A DNA stretch of 64,000 nucleotides, from NCBI RefSeq assembly GCF_024169925.1, contig NZ_JALJXF010000001.1, forward strand, positions 874,001 through 938,000. The letters are read 5' to 3'. Source of the stretch: Methylorubrum extorquens. GTDB taxonomy: Bacteria > Pseudomonadota > Alphaproteobacteria > Rhizobiales > Beijerinckiaceae. A program made the translations under genes and the position numbers. The notes below the pieces were generated by a model that was not told the DNA's origin, ran no database searches, and worked only from the letters and a program-made list of their open reading frames with translations. This document shows positions 17,817-28,290 of the stretch, one piece after another (the first letter of the stretch is position 1; the number at the start of each line of letters is the position of its first letter).

Positions 17817-19318
17817 GCGCCGGGATCGGCCGTTTGGGCGGCGAGGGTGCGCCCGAGCCGGGCGACATCCGCCCGGCCGATCCTGAGTCCGAGCTTCGAG
17901 CGTCGCCACAGGACGTCGTCGGACGTGCGGGCCCATTCGTGCCGCACGAGGTAATCGACCTCGCGCGCGCTGAGATCGCCGCCGAAGGTCTCGCCGAGAT
18001 CGGACAGTGCGCGTGCATCGCCGAGCAGTTGCTCCACGCGGGTGCCATAGGCGCGGGCGAGCCGGCGGGCGGTCGCCTCCGGGAGGAAGGGACGCTCGGC
18101 CACCAGCCTCGCCAGGAACCTCTCGAAATCCGCGCCGTCCATGTCACCGCCGGGCAGGGGGGCGGTTCCGGTCCAGGCCGACTTCAGGCCGGGCAGGTGC
18201 GGCCCCAGCCGGTCGAGGGCGTGCTCGGCGAGCCGCCGATAGGTCGTGATCTTGCCTCCGAACACGGACAGGACCGGAGGACCGTCGGTGTCGAGTTCGA
18301 GCACGTAGTCGCGGGTGACTGCCGAAGCGTTGGCCGCCGCGTCGTCGTAGAGCGGCCTGAGCCCCGAAAAGCTCCAGACCACGTCGTCCGGGCCGATCTG
18401 TCGCTCGAACGAGCGGTTGATGCAGGCGCAGAGATAGCGCGTCTCCTCGGCCGAGATCCTGACCGGTCCGGGGCCGCCCTCATGTGCCACATCGGTGGTG
18501 CCGATCAGGGTGAAGTCGCGCTCGTAGGGGATGGCGAAGACGATGCGCCGATCCGGCTGCTGCAGGATGTACGCCTGATCGCCCTCGTAGAGGCGCCGGA
18601 CGACGATGTGGCTCCCCTTGACGAGGCGCACCTTGGGCCGGGCTTCCACGGAAAGCGTTCGCAGCAGGGTCTCGCCGACCCACGGACCGGCGGCGTTGAC
18701 GACGGCCCGCGCGCCCACGCTCTCCCGCCGCCGCCTGTCGGAATCGTAGAGAGTGACGGCCCAGGCGTCGGCATCGCGGCGGGCGGATTCGACGGCGGTC
18801 CGGGTGCGGATCTGCGCGCCGCGCTCGGCGGCGTCGAGCGCATTCAGCACGACGAGGCGGCTGTCCTCGACCCAGCAATCGGAATAGGCGAAGCCCCGCG
18901 TCAGTCGCTTTTGAAGCGGCGCGCCGGCCGTATCGCGATCCAGGCGCAGCGATGTCGAACCGGGCAGCGTTTTGAGGCGGGTAAGATGATCGTAGAGGAA
19001 GAGCCCGAGCCGCAGCATCCAGGCCGGCCGTAGCCCCGCATCGTAGGGCAGGACGAAGCGCAAGGGCCAGACGATGTGGGGTGCGAGCCGCATCAACCGC
19101 TCACGCTCGGCCAGCGCCTCGCGCACGAGCCTGAACTCGTACTGTTCGAGGTAGCGCAGGCCGCCATGGATCAGTTTGGTCGAGGCCGACGAGGTGTACT
19201 CGGCCAGATCGCCCCGCTCGCACAACAGGACGCGCAGGCCCCGTCCGGCCGCATCACGGGCGATCCCGGCACCGTTGATGCCACCGCCGATGACGAGGAG
19301 GTCGAAAGGTTCGCTCAC
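17804..19318 (-). CDS. glpD: Aerobic glycerol-3-phosphate dehydrogenase
   Basis: A membrane-associated flavoenzyme oxidising sn-glycerol-3-phosphate to dihydroxyacetone phosphate and passing electrons to quinone. The 504-aa protein has the N-terminal FAD dinucleotide fold (GGGINGAGIARDAAGRG, about 10-27), family stretches such as KLIHGGLRYLEQYEF, and the usual C-terminal helical domain. The GTG start overlaps the stop of the preceding small gene (GTGA, 19315-19318), which indicates translational coupling. No glpK or glpF is nearby, so expression may be constitutive or controlled elsewhere. Confidence 0.93.
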   Translation of the reverse strand: MSEPFDLLVIGGGINGAGIARDAAGRGLRVLLCERGDLAEYTSSASTKLIHGGLRYLEQYEFRLVREALAERERLMRLAPHIVWPLRFVLPYDAGLRPAWMLRLGLFLYDHLTRLKTLPGSTSLRLDRDTAGAPLQKRLTRGFAYSDCWVEDSRLVVLNALDAAERGAQIRTRTAVESARRDADAWAVTLYDSDRRRRESVGARAVVNAAGPWVGETLLRTLSVEARPKVRLVKGSHIVVRRLYEGDQAYILQQPDRRIVFAIPYERDFTLIGTTDVAHEGGPGPVRISAEETRYLCACINRSFERQIGPDDVVWSFSGLRPLYDDAAANASAVTRDYVLELDTDGPPVLSVFGGKITTYRRLAEHALDRLGPHLPGLKSAWTGTAPLPGGDMDGADFERFLARLVAERPFLPEATARRLARAYGTRVEQLLGDARALSDLGETFGGDLSAREVDYLVRHEWARTSDDVLWRRSKLGLRIGRADVARLGRTLAAQTADPGAQRP

Positions 19319-19623
19319 CGCCCGCCTAGACCGCTAAGACCGAGGCTGACGACGATCCCGATCAGCACGGCGGCCCCGAGGCAACGCCGCCACGGATTGA
19401 CCCCGCGGAGGATCTCATCGACCGCCCAGACGGTCAGACCCAGGAGCGCGACGATGCGGAGGCCCACGAAGACCGGAGCCGGCAGGCCGGGCATCACCGC
19501 CGCGAGCAGCCATTCCAGGGCCGAGGCTACAGCGAAGATCCAGAGCGGTCCGTTCGGCCATTGGCCGATAACGACGGCGCCGCTGCGCCGGTCGCGGAAG
19601 AACCAGTCGAAGGCCCGGCGCAA
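19315..19623 (-). CDS. Small membrane protein upstream of glpD
   Basis: About 102 aa with a basic amphipathic start (LRRAFDWFFRDRRSG) followed by three hydrophobic segments. I prefer the TTG at 19623 because GAGG lies just before it and it follows the stop of the upstream gene. The only ATG (19707) would add 28 Arg/Asp-rich residues and overlap that gene by 76 bp. No domain is recognised. It is translationally coupled to glpD by a GTGA overlap, so it may be an accessory membrane subunit or simply a co-transcribed unknown. Confidence 0.55.
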   Translation of the reverse strand: MRRAFDWFFRDRRSGAVVIGQWPNGPLWIFAVASALEWLLAAVMPGLPAPVFVGLRIVALLGLTVWAVDEILRGVNPWRRCLGAAVLIGIVVSLGLSGLGGR

Positions 19624-19631
19624 ACGCGGCC

Positions 19632-19817
19632 TCAGATCGCGCTCGTGCCTCGGGCGGCCCGGATCGGCTCGCAGATCTTCGGACTGATCTGGTCGAGATG
19701 CGGACATGCATTGGTCTCGTACCAGCCCCGCAGTTCGGGCTGGTTCGGTGCGACGTACATCGCCGTCAGCACGAAGCCGCCTGCAAGCACGATCAAGAGC
19801 AGGAGAAGGTTGCGCAC
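19632..19817 (-). CDS. Small single-pass exported protein
   Basis: About 61 aa: one N-terminal hydrophobic segment (LLLLLIVLAGGFVLTAMYVA) followed by a polar tail with two cysteines (NACPHL and KICEPI), consistent with an anchored periplasmic domain with one disulphide. The GTG at 19817 follows GGAGA; an alternative ATG at 19862 adds 15 residues but lacks a ribosome site. No family is recognised. It is part of a same-strand series of small genes leading into glpD. Confidence 0.5.
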   Translation of the reverse strand: MRNLLLLLIVLAGGFVLTAMYVAPNQPELRGWYETNACPHLDQISPKICEPIRAARGTSAI

Positions 19818-19930
19818 GGGACGTCTCCAATCCGACGAGCCTAGGAGCGAAGGCCAGTCCATCGCGGCAGACGCGCGAAGGGCCGGGAGAGTTCCCTGGC
19901 CGTCCCCCGCAGAGCTGTCATCGAGAGCTG

Positions 19931-20140
19931 TCATCGCCGGACATCATTGAGCGTCTGCGGCCGGGTGTGGGTCAAGGGTCCCTGTGAGCCGGGCACGAGG
20001 CCGAGATCCTGAAGCCAGAGCATGGCGAGCAGGGCCGCGATCAAGCTGCCCACACCCATGAGAAGGGTGAGGTGGCGCCGCCGAACGATGATGAGGATCA
20101 CCACGACGAGAAGGGCGAGCGAGAGCGCGAGCGTCAGCAT
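19931..20140 (-). CDS. Small two-segment membrane protein
   Basis: A 69-aa protein with two transmembrane segments (about 1-20 and 26-46) separated by RRRH, and a polar tail. The ATG at 20140 follows AAGGACG at good spacing. No domain is recognised. It is the first of three small membrane-protein genes on the minus strand upstream of glpD, and is divergent from the pit transporter gene across about 330 bp. Confidence 0.6.
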   Translation of the reverse strand: MLTLALSLALLVVVILIIVRRRHLTLLMGVGSLIAALLAMLWLQDLGLVPGSQGPLTHTRPQTLNDVRR

Positions 20141-20299
20141 GGGCGTCCTTCTACGACGATCCGAACCCCGGCGTCTCATGGCGTGATGCGACCGTGAAAG
20201 CCGCAATCCACCGCGCCCCTCATCAATCCAGACCCGGTCGACGACGCGCAGAGACGCGAAGGGCCGCAACAGATCGCGGCCGACATCTGCATTTTCTCC

Positions 20300-20317
20300 C
20301 TGTCATCGAAACTTCAT
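20300..20317 (+). promoter_or_regulatory. Possible Pho box upstream of pit
   Basis: CTGTCAT, 4 nt, then ACTTCAT: the first half matches the PhoB half-site perfectly and the second in four of seven positions, with canonical 11-nt periodicity. It lies about 150 bp upstream of the phosphate transporter gene, in the divergent region shared with the 69-aa gene. Match alone is weak evidence. The rest of the 20141-20467 spacer shows no gene. Confidence 0.35.
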
Positions 20318-20467
20318 GGAACCTCTCCACTGAGCAGCATTTGTAAGCTCGGCGTTATCTTGGTCCACGGGCAGCCGCAGCCGCGCGACCGGTGGCAACA
20401 AGGCCCAGGACCGTATGGCCCGACTCCGGGCACAGTCGCGGGCCGCGGCCCTTCCTTCGAGGTTCGG

Positions 20468-22108
20468 ATGTCAGACGCGCTCAGCCTGCCGGACCGGGGT
20501 TCGACAGCCACCGAGGCCCGCCCGTCCGGGGGCCCCGATCTCGACGGGCGGATGCATCCGGGCGGAACCATCCTCTTCCTGCTCGTGCTGGTGGGCGGGA
20601 TCGGCTACGCGCTCTTCAACCTGATCATGGACATGCAGGCCGCCGGGCAGCCGCCGCTGGCAATCGGCGCCTTCGCGCTGCTAGGCCTCGCGCTGCTCAT
20701 CGCCCTCGGCTTCGAGTTCGTGAACGGCTTCCATGACACGGCCAATGCCGTCGCGACGGTGATCTACACCCACAGCCTGCCTCCGGCCGTCGCGGTGGTC
20801 TATTCCGGCGTCCTCAACTTTCTCGGCGTCCTCGTCTCGACCGGTGCCGTCGCCTATAGCGTCGTCACCTTGCTGCCCGTGGAACTGGTGCTGAAGTCCG
20901 GCTCGTCCGCCGGCTACGCGATGATCTTCGCGCTGCTCATCGCCGCGATCGTATGGAACCTGGGGACATGGGCGCTCGGCCTGCCGAACTCGTCCTCGCA
21001 CGCGCTGATCGGATCGGTCCTCGGCGTGGGTCTCGCCAACCAGCTCATGGCCTCCGAAGGTTCGGACACGTCCGGCGTGCAGTGGGATCAGGCCTGGAGC
21101 GTGCTGCGCGCGCTGCTGTTCAGTCCCCTCGTCGGCTTCGTTATGGCGGCCCTGCTGCTGCTGACGATGCGGTTCATGATCCGGAACCGCACTCTCTACC
21201 GGGAGCCGGAGGGCGACACGCCGCCCCCGCTCTGGATCCGCGCCCTACTGATCCTTACCTGCGGCGGCGTCTCGTTCGCCCATGGCGGCAATGACGGGCA
21301 GAAGGGCATGGGCCTGATCATGCTGATCCTGATCGGCGCCGCGCCCACCGCCTACGCACTCAACCGCACCATGGCGGAATCGGCGACGCCGCATTTCGTG
21401 CAGGTCTCCGAACGCGCCCGGACGGTGTTCCAGAACCGGGCGGACCAGACTCCAATGCCGAGCCCGGCCGAGGGGCGCGCGCAGATCACCGCGGCGCTGG
21501 GAAAGAAGGATCTCGACCGGGCGGAGACCTATGCAGCCCTCGCCGCCCTCTCGGACGACATCGCCACGAAGGTGAAGGAGTACGGCGCGATCCGCCACGT
21601 TCCGGCGGCGGCGACGCCAAACCTGCGCAACGACATGTACCTCGCCTCGGACGCCATCCACAGCCTGAAGAAGCACGAGGGGCTCTTCGTCGGCGAGGAG
21701 GCCGAGACGCTGAAGGCCTACGAGGCGAGTCTGAACGACGGCACCCGCTACATTCCGACCTGGGTGAAGGCGTCGGTCGCCCTCGCGCTCGGCCTCGGCA
21801 CGATGGTGGGCTGGAAGCGCATCGTCGTCACAGTCGGCAGCCGCATCGGCAAGAAGCACCTGACCTACGCGCAAGGCGCGTCCGCCGAGATCACGGCCGC
21901 GGGCACGATCGGCCTCGCGGAGGCCTACGGCCTTCCGGTCTCGACCACCCACATCCTGTCGAGCGGCGTCGCCGGCACCATGGCGGCCAACGGCTCGGGC
22001 CTGCAATGGACCACCGTGCGCAACCTCGCCGCCGCGTGGCTGCTGACCCTGCCGGCGGCGATCACCCTGGCCGGGCTGCTCTATGCCGGCCTGCGGTTCG
22101 TGTTCTGA
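20468..22108 (+). CDS. pit: Pit-family inorganic phosphate transporter
   Basis: A 546-aa integral membrane protein of the PiT family (low-affinity metal-phosphate/H+ symport). The two family signature repeats are visible: GFEFVNGFHDTANAVAT near residue 80 and GLAEAYGLPVSTTHILSSGV near the C-terminus, plus FAHGGNDGQKGMG in the middle. A hydrophilic loop of about 110 residues separates the two halves, as in longer PiT members. The ATG at 20468 follows a GAGG ribosome site; the open frame upstream is Pro/Gly-rich and unlikely. There is no adjacent phoU-like Pit accessory gene. Confidence 0.92.
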   Translation: MSDALSLPDRGSTATEARPSGGPDLDGRMHPGGTILFLLVLVGGIGYALFNLIMDMQAAGQPPLAIGAFALLGLALLIALGFEFVNGFHDTANAVATVIYTHSLPPAVAVVYSGVLNFLGVLVSTGAVAYSVVTLLPVELVLKSGSSAGYAMIFALLIAAIVWNLGTWALGLPNSSSHALIGSVLGVGLANQLMASEGSDTSGVQWDQAWSVLRALLFSPLVGFVMAALLLLTMRFMIRNRTLYREPEGDTPPPLWIRALLILTCGGVSFAHGGNDGQKGMGLIMLILIGAAPTAYALNRTMAESATPHFVQVSERARTVFQNRADQTPMPSPAEGRAQITAALGKKDLDRAETYAALAALSDDIATKVKEYGAIRHVPAAATPNLRNDMYLASDAIHSLKKHEGLFVGEEAETLKAYEASLNDGTRYIPTWVKASVALALGLGTMVGWKRIVVTVGSRIGKKHLTYAQGASAEITAAGTIGLAEAYGLPVSTTHILSSGVAGTMAANGSGLQWTTVRNLAAAWLLTLPAAITLAGLLYAGLRFVF

Positions 22109-22121
22109 CGCGAAGCGAGGG

Positions 22122-23312
22122 TCAGACGCCTGCGTACATCCGGCCGGGGTTGAAGATGCCGGCGGGATCGTGCGCGGCTTTGATGCCGGCGCTGATGCGC
22201 ATCAACGGCTCGGGCAGCGGCTCGAAGACGGGGACGGCCGCGCGCAGGGTCTCGGGCGCGCGCACCAGCGTCGCGTGCCCGCTGCCGGTGGCCTTCACCG
22301 CGGCGCGGATCACCGCGGCGCCGGCATCGTCGGAAGCATCGGTGGCGAGCCAGATCAGGCCGCCGCCCCAATCGTAGAACCAGCGCGCGTCGCGCTCGGC
22401 AGCGATCGCCGCGGTGACGGCCGGCCCGCGGGTCGGAGCGGTGGAGATGCGCCAGATTGCGGCCTCGCGCGGCCCGGCGAGCGGGATCACGTCGCGCACG
22501 GCGCGCCAGAGTGCGGCGCTCTCCTCGCCTTCGACGACTTGTGGCTCACCGTAGCGGCGCAGCAGGCGGCGCAACTCGCCAAGGCGATAGCCGACCGACT
22601 TGGCAAAACCTTCGACGCGCATCAGCGTGCGCGGCGCCGGGCCGCCGACACCGGCGGGGAGGTGGGCGGCGCCGGTCAGCTCGAACGGTGAGCCGAGGGC
22701 GGTGGCGAGCGCCTCGACTGCGGCGGCGTCGGCAAGGCCCGACAGCACAAGGGTCGCGACCTGCTCCTGCACCGGCAGCACCTTGAAGGTGACCTCGGTC
22801 AGCAGGCCGAGCGTGCCCCAGGAGCCGGCCATCAGCTTCACGAGATCGAGGCCGGTGACGTTCTTCATCACCCGCCCGCCGGATTTGATCGGCTGGCCGC
22901 GTCCGTTGACGAAGCGCACGCCGATCAGGCTGTCGCGGGCCGCGCCCGCATTGATGCGGCGGGGGCCGGAATTGTTGGCCGCCGCCACCGCGCCGAAGGT
23001 GGGCTCGCCGGTGGAGCCGAAGAGCGCGCGGTGATCCATCGGCTCGAAGGGCAGCATCTGCCCACGCCCGGCCAGCAGCGCCTCGACCTCGGCGAGCGGC
23101 GTGCCGGCACGGGCGGCGACCACCATCTCGGCCGGCTCGTAGAGGGTGATGCCGGTAAGACCCGTCGCGGCGAGCGTCGCCTCGTCCTGCGGTGGGCGGC
23201 CGAACGCCGCCTTAGTGCCCCCGCCGACGAGCCGCAACGGTTCCGACCGGCCGGCGGCCTGCGCCACGATGGCCGCCGCCTCCTGCTCGCTCGCCGGCGC
23301 GTATGAGGTCAT
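22122..23312 (-). CDS. glcE: Glycolate oxidase FAD-binding subunit GlcE
   Basis: The 396-aa protein has an N-terminal PCMH-type FAD-binding half (about 1-175; e.g. LRLVGGGTKAAFG and PTFGAVAAANNSGPRR) and a shorter C-terminal part typical of GlcE rather than GlcD. With GlcD and GlcF it forms membrane-linked glycolate dehydrogenase, oxidising glycolate to glyoxylate. Neither glcD nor glcF is adjacent: the next upstream gene on this strand is a flippase and the next downstream gene is the convergent pit. The complex must therefore be encoded at separate loci, or this subunit serves another FAD-linked oxidase. Confidence 0.88.
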   Translation of the reverse strand: MTSYAPASEQEAAAIVAQAAGRSEPLRLVGGGTKAAFGRPPQDEATLAATGLTGITLYEPAEMVVAARAGTPLAEVEALLAGRGQMLPFEPMDHRALFGSTGEPTFGAVAAANNSGPRRINAGAARDSLIGVRFVNGRGQPIKSGGRVMKNVTGLDLVKLMAGSWGTLGLLTEVTFKVLPVQEQVATLVLSGLADAAAVEALATALGSPFELTGAAHLPAGVGGPAPRTLMRVEGFAKSVGYRLGELRRLLRRYGEPQVVEGEESAALWRAVRDVIPLAGPREAAIWRISTAPTRGPAVTAAIAAERDARWFYDWGGGLIWLATDASDDAGAAVIRAAVKATGSGHATLVRAPETLRAAVPVFEPLPEPLMRISAGIKAAHDPAGIFNPGRMYAGV

Positions 23313-23395
23313 CGTTTCCGTCCCGTGGGATTCTTTTGGAGCGTTCAGACGCGACCGGACTCAAACCCCGTTTGGACCGAAGTGGCAAGCCGGCT

Positions 23396-24856
23396 CTACC
23401 GCGCGGCGGCCGGCAGCCGCTTCGGGAAGCGCTGGCGCACGGCGCTGCGCAGGCCGGCGATGTCGAGGAACCAGACAAGGCCCCCGTAGACGAGCATTCC
23501 GGCCGCGATGCAGGCGGGCAGGGCGAGCGCCGGCTCCAGGCCGCGGAACGGCAGCACCGCCAGCACCATGGCGAAGCAGGCGGCGGCCGTGAGGGCGAGG
23601 TCGCGGCCCGGCAGGCGCAGGCGCTCCCCCCCCGTCAGCGCCCGCAGGCCGAGGATGGCGACTGCCGCCACGAGACCCAGGGTCTGCGCGACGGCGACGC
23701 CCTGCGGCCCCATCATCCGCGGCAGCAGGACGAGGCCGAGGGCATTGACGGCCAGCCCGATGAGGGCGGCGGCGACCACCGGGCTCGTCCGGCGTCGGAT
23801 CTGGAAGATGGGATTGAGGGCGAAGTTCATGATCGAGAGGCAGAACAGGCCCGGGATCAGAAGGTCGGTATAGTCCGCGAACGGCCCGCGGAACTCCTCC
23901 GGCACGATCAGCGCCTGGAGGGCGGGCGTGACGGCCCAGTAGCCAGCGGCGCAGGGCAGGAGCAGTGCCACCACGATGGCGATGTTGCGCGCGACCTGGG
24001 TCTCGGCGGCCTCGCGGCCATGATGCTCCTCGGCCTGCACGGCGATCTGGAACAGCAGCAGGTCGAGCGCCGCGCCGAGTGTCGAGAAGGCCCGCGAGCC
24101 GAGATCGGCCGCGAGTGCGAAATAGCCGGCCTCTGCAAAGCCCGCGGTGCTGGCAATGGCGGCGCGGTTGAGGAAGGGCATGATCTGATAGACGGCGTTG
24201 GCCGCGATCAAGGGCAAACCGTAGGCCGCGAACAGGCGCAGGGTTTTTCGCAACTGGCCGTGGGCCGAGGCGGGCGCGTGCCCGAGAGCCTCATCCCCGA
24301 GAACCTTGCGCATCGGCAGCACCGCCAGGAACTGGCTCAAGCCCCCCGCGATCAGCACCCAGACCGGCTGCGGAAACAGCCACGCGGTGCCGGCCATCAG
24401 CACGAAGGCCAGAACGTTCTTCCACACCACGAGCCGGAGATAGGCGCTGCCGATGAAGCGGGCGCGGGCAAGCGCCGCGTGATAGTCGAACAGCCCGATG
24501 CCGATGGCTGCGACCATGGTGCTGGCGGTCATGACGAGCCGGCCCTCGGGGGTCGGATTGACGGCGATCCCGAGACCGGCACAGAGGGCGGCGGCGGCAA
24601 ACAGCGCCAGCGCGATGACCATGTAGGCCCGGTCCAGCCCCCGGCGGATCCATGGCTCGGCCTCGCGCACCCGCGCCGAGTAGAACCGCGTCGCCGAGAG
24701 CCGCAGCCACTCGAACAGGATGGTGTTGAGCACGACCGCACCGGCCGTCGCCAGGGCGAACCGACCGAAATCGGCCGGACCCAGCATGCGGGCGATGGCG
24801 ATGCCGAGGATGAAGTTCAGCCCGGCATTGAGGACGAAGGCGGCGATGACGGCCAT
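23396..24856 (-). CDS. Polysaccharide flippase (Wzx/MVF-like)
   Basis: A 486-aa protein with about 12-14 membrane segments and the pattern of the oligosaccharide flippase/polysaccharide biosynthesis superfamily: FNLILGIAIARMLGPADFGRF-like beginning (here NFILGIAIARMLGPADFGRF), charged loop 2 and an internal repeat. These proteins move undecaprenyl-linked oligosaccharides across the inner membrane. No glycosyltransferases are adjacent, so the substrate is unknown. The ATG at 24856 gives a normal N-terminus. Confidence 0.8.
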   Translation of the reverse strand: MAVIAAFVLNAGLNFILGIAIARMLGPADFGRFALATAGAVVLNTILFEWLRLSATRFYSARVREAEPWIRRGLDRAYMVIALALFAAAALCAGLGIAVNPTPEGRLVMTASTMVAAIGIGLFDYHAALARARFIGSAYLRLVVWKNVLAFVLMAGTAWLFPQPVWVLIAGGLSQFLAVLPMRKVLGDEALGHAPASAHGQLRKTLRLFAAYGLPLIAANAVYQIMPFLNRAAIASTAGFAEAGYFALAADLGSRAFSTLGAALDLLLFQIAVQAEEHHGREAAETQVARNIAIVVALLLPCAAGYWAVTPALQALIVPEEFRGPFADYTDLLIPGLFCLSIMNFALNPIFQIRRRTSPVVAAALIGLAVNALGLVLLPRMMGPQGVAVAQTLGLVAAVAILGLRALTGGERLRLPGRDLALTAAACFAMVLAVLPFRGLEPALALPACIAAGMLVYGGLVWFLDIAGLRSAVRQRFPKRLPAAAR

Positions 24857-24981
24857 AGGATGGGGTGCGCTGCTCGCTCGGCCTTGAGGCCGGACGGGGG
24901 AGCCTCGCAGCTAGCCGCCAACAAAGCCTGAATTGTGGGGCGCCCTCCGCCCGAAAGCGGATGGTCCGGCGCCGTTGGAGC

Positions 24982-25018
24982 ACCCTCCGATGAGATGGTT
25001 GCCGGTTCGTCGGAGGGT
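24982..25018 (-). terminator. Inverted repeat after the CorA-type gene
   Basis: Perfect 9-bp arms ACCCTCCGA / TCGGAGGGT with a 19-nt loop, immediately downstream of the corA-like stop on the minus strand. It may terminate that gene. The loop includes CCGGTTCGTCG, also found in the element at 12165-12224. Confidence 0.5.
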
Positions 25019-25021
25019 ACT

Positions 25022-26026
25022 TTAGAGCCAGCCCTTGGCCTTGAAGTAGAGCAGCGGCACGATCGCCGAGATCACGATCAGCACCAGACCGTAGGGGTAG
25101 CCGTAGGCCCAATCGAGTTCGGGCATGTGCTTGAAGTTCATGCCGTACACCGAGGCCACCAGGGTCGGCGGAACGCCGACCACGGACACGACCGTGAGAA
25201 CCCGGAAGGCGTTGTTCTGCTCGATGTTGATGAGCCCAAGCGTCGCGTCGAGCAGGAACTGGACGGTCTCGGAGAGCCGCGTCTCGAACTCGTCCAGCGA
25301 GGCGATGTCCTGCGCCAACGTGTCGAAGCGCGGCGCGTCGCCCTCCGCGAGGGTCTGCCCGCACTCGCCCTTGGCGAAGGCGGTGATGCGTGCGAGCCCG
25401 AGCAGGCTGGCACGGACCTTCGACAGGGACTTGCCGTGGCGCCCTACCGAACGGAGCAGGCGGCGCAGGGCGAGGTCGCGCCGCTTCGGCGCGGTGGCGT
25501 CACCCTTGCGGGCGCCGGGCCGGGCACTGGAATCGAAGTCGAAGATTCGGGTGGAGAGCGTATCGAGGTCGCCCGACATCTCCTCCAGCAGGTCGGCGAG
25601 GTTGTCGACCAGTTCCTCGACCACGAGCAGGAACATGCGGGTGCTGGTGCTACCGTCGCCGTCGCGCTCGTCCACACGCTTCCGGACCGCCGCGATGGCG
25701 CGCATGTCATGGAAGCGCACGGTGACGAGGTGGTCCGCGTTGAGCAGGAAGCCTAGCGGCTTCAGGCTGAAATCCGAGCGGTCGAAGGTCACCATCGGCG
25801 TCGATAGGGAGAGGCCGTCGCGGTTGCGGCGCAGGCGGCTCGACGACTCGACCTCGCTCAGTGCCGCGCGCGAGGGCACCCGGATGCCCGTCTTGCGCTC
25901 GACCTGCGCGGCCTCCTCGGCCGTCGGATCGTTCAGGTCGATCCACACCGCGTGATCGGGCAGGCTTGCGCCGCCCCCCGCGCCGCCGTGCTCGACCGCG
26001 CCGTTTGCCCCTTGAAGGCTCATCAT
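25022..26026 (-). CDS. CorA/ZntB-family divalent cation transporter
   Basis: A 334-aa protein with a large cytoplasmic N-terminal domain rich in helices and two C-terminal transmembrane segments. The family signature GMN is present in YGMNFKHMPELDWAYGYP between the two segments. CorA members form pentameric channels for Mg2+, Co2+ or Ni2+; ZntB moves Zn2+. Residues alone do not settle the ion. Two in-frame ATGs (26026 and 26023) start the gene. It is divergent from groES, across a region containing the groES promoter. Confidence 0.88.
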   Translation of the reverse strand: MMSLQGANGAVEHGGAGGGASLPDHAVWIDLNDPTAEEAAQVERKTGIRVPSRAALSEVESSSRLRRNRDGLSLSTPMVTFDRSDFSLKPLGFLLNADHLVTVRFHDMRAIAAVRKRVDERDGDGSTSTRMFLLVVEELVDNLADLLEEMSGDLDTLSTRIFDFDSSARPGARKGDATAPKRRDLALRRLLRSVGRHGKSLSKVRASLLGLARITAFAKGECGQTLAEGDAPRFDTLAQDIASLDEFETRLSETVQFLLDATLGLINIEQNNAFRVLTVVSVVGVPPTLVASVYGMNFKHMPELDWAYGYPYGLVLIVISAIVPLLYFKAKGWL

Positions 26027-26103
26027 GGGGAAGGATCGTCCGTGTCGTCCGGAGTGGACGGGAAATTCGTGCGAGAACGCCGCAGCGGGAAAGACGCTGC
26101 GCC

Positions 26104-26132
26104 TTGACTCAAAAACGCCACGCGCCTATCTC
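26104..26132 (+). promoter_or_regulatory. groESL promoter, sigma70/RpoH-like
   Basis: TTGACT at 26104-26109 and TATCTC at 26127-26132 with a 17-bp spacer, just upstream of the CIRCE element. In the form CTTGAC-N-CCTATCT it also resembles the alphaproteobacterial RpoH consensus, so heat-shock sigma control is possible in addition to HrcA. Confidence 0.65.
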
Positions 26133-26142
26133 GCCAGCGTCG

Positions 26143-26169
26143 TTAGCACTCACTTGCTTGGAGTGCTAA
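26143..26169 (+). promoter_or_regulatory. CIRCE operator (HrcA binding site)
   Basis: A perfect match to the consensus TTAGCACTC-N9-GAGTGCTAA, ending 70 bp before groES. HrcA represses chaperonin genes through this element. hrcA itself is not in the window. Confidence 0.97.
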
Positions 26170-26239
26170 CAATCAGGTGGATCGCGGTCGTCCCGGCCGC
26201 ATGAAGACCAACCGCCATTCCGAAGCAAGAGGGCAGCTC

Positions 26240-26530
26240 ATGAAGTTCCGTCCGCTGCACGACCGCGTCGTCGTCCGTCGCATCGAAAGCGAAGAGAAGA
26301 CGAAAGGCGGCATCATCATCCCGGATACCGCCAAGGAGAAGCCGCAAGAGGGCGAGATCGTCGCCGTCGGCCCCGGCGCTCGCGACGAGCAGGGCCGCAT
26401 CAACGCCCTCGACGTGAAGGTCGGTGACCGCGTGCTGTTCGGCAAGTGGTCCGGCACCGAGGTCAAGATCGACGGCCAGGATCTCCTCATCATGAAGGAA
26501 TCCGACATCATGGGCGTCGTCGCCCTCTAA
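26240..26530 (+). CDS. groES: Co-chaperonin GroES
   Basis: The 96-aa heptameric lid of the GroEL chaperonin. Family features: the N-terminal [14 protein letters not shown], the mobile-loop region around [17 protein letters not shown], and a C-terminal half with [16 protein letters not shown]. The ATG at 26240 gives the canonical N-terminus; an upstream in-frame extension to 26177 is not needed. It is the first gene of a two-gene operon, 90 bp before groEL, behind a CIRCE operator and a sigma70/RpoH-like promoter. Confidence 0.98.
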   Translation: MKFRPLHDRVVVRRIESEEKTKGGIIIPDTAKEKPQEGEIVAVGPGARDEQGRINALDVKVGDRVLFGKWSGTEVKIDGQDLLIMKESDIMGVVAL

Positions 26531-26614
26531 GGCGCGCATCCTTCCACCGCCCTTGGAGGCCGCCAGGGTACCGCCCTCGGCCGGCTTCGGGGCCCCTTCC
26601 ATCATTCGAGGTAA

Positions 26615-28261
<1,647 letters not shown>

Positions 28262-28290
28262 GTCCACGCACCCAGACGCAGAACGGGGGA

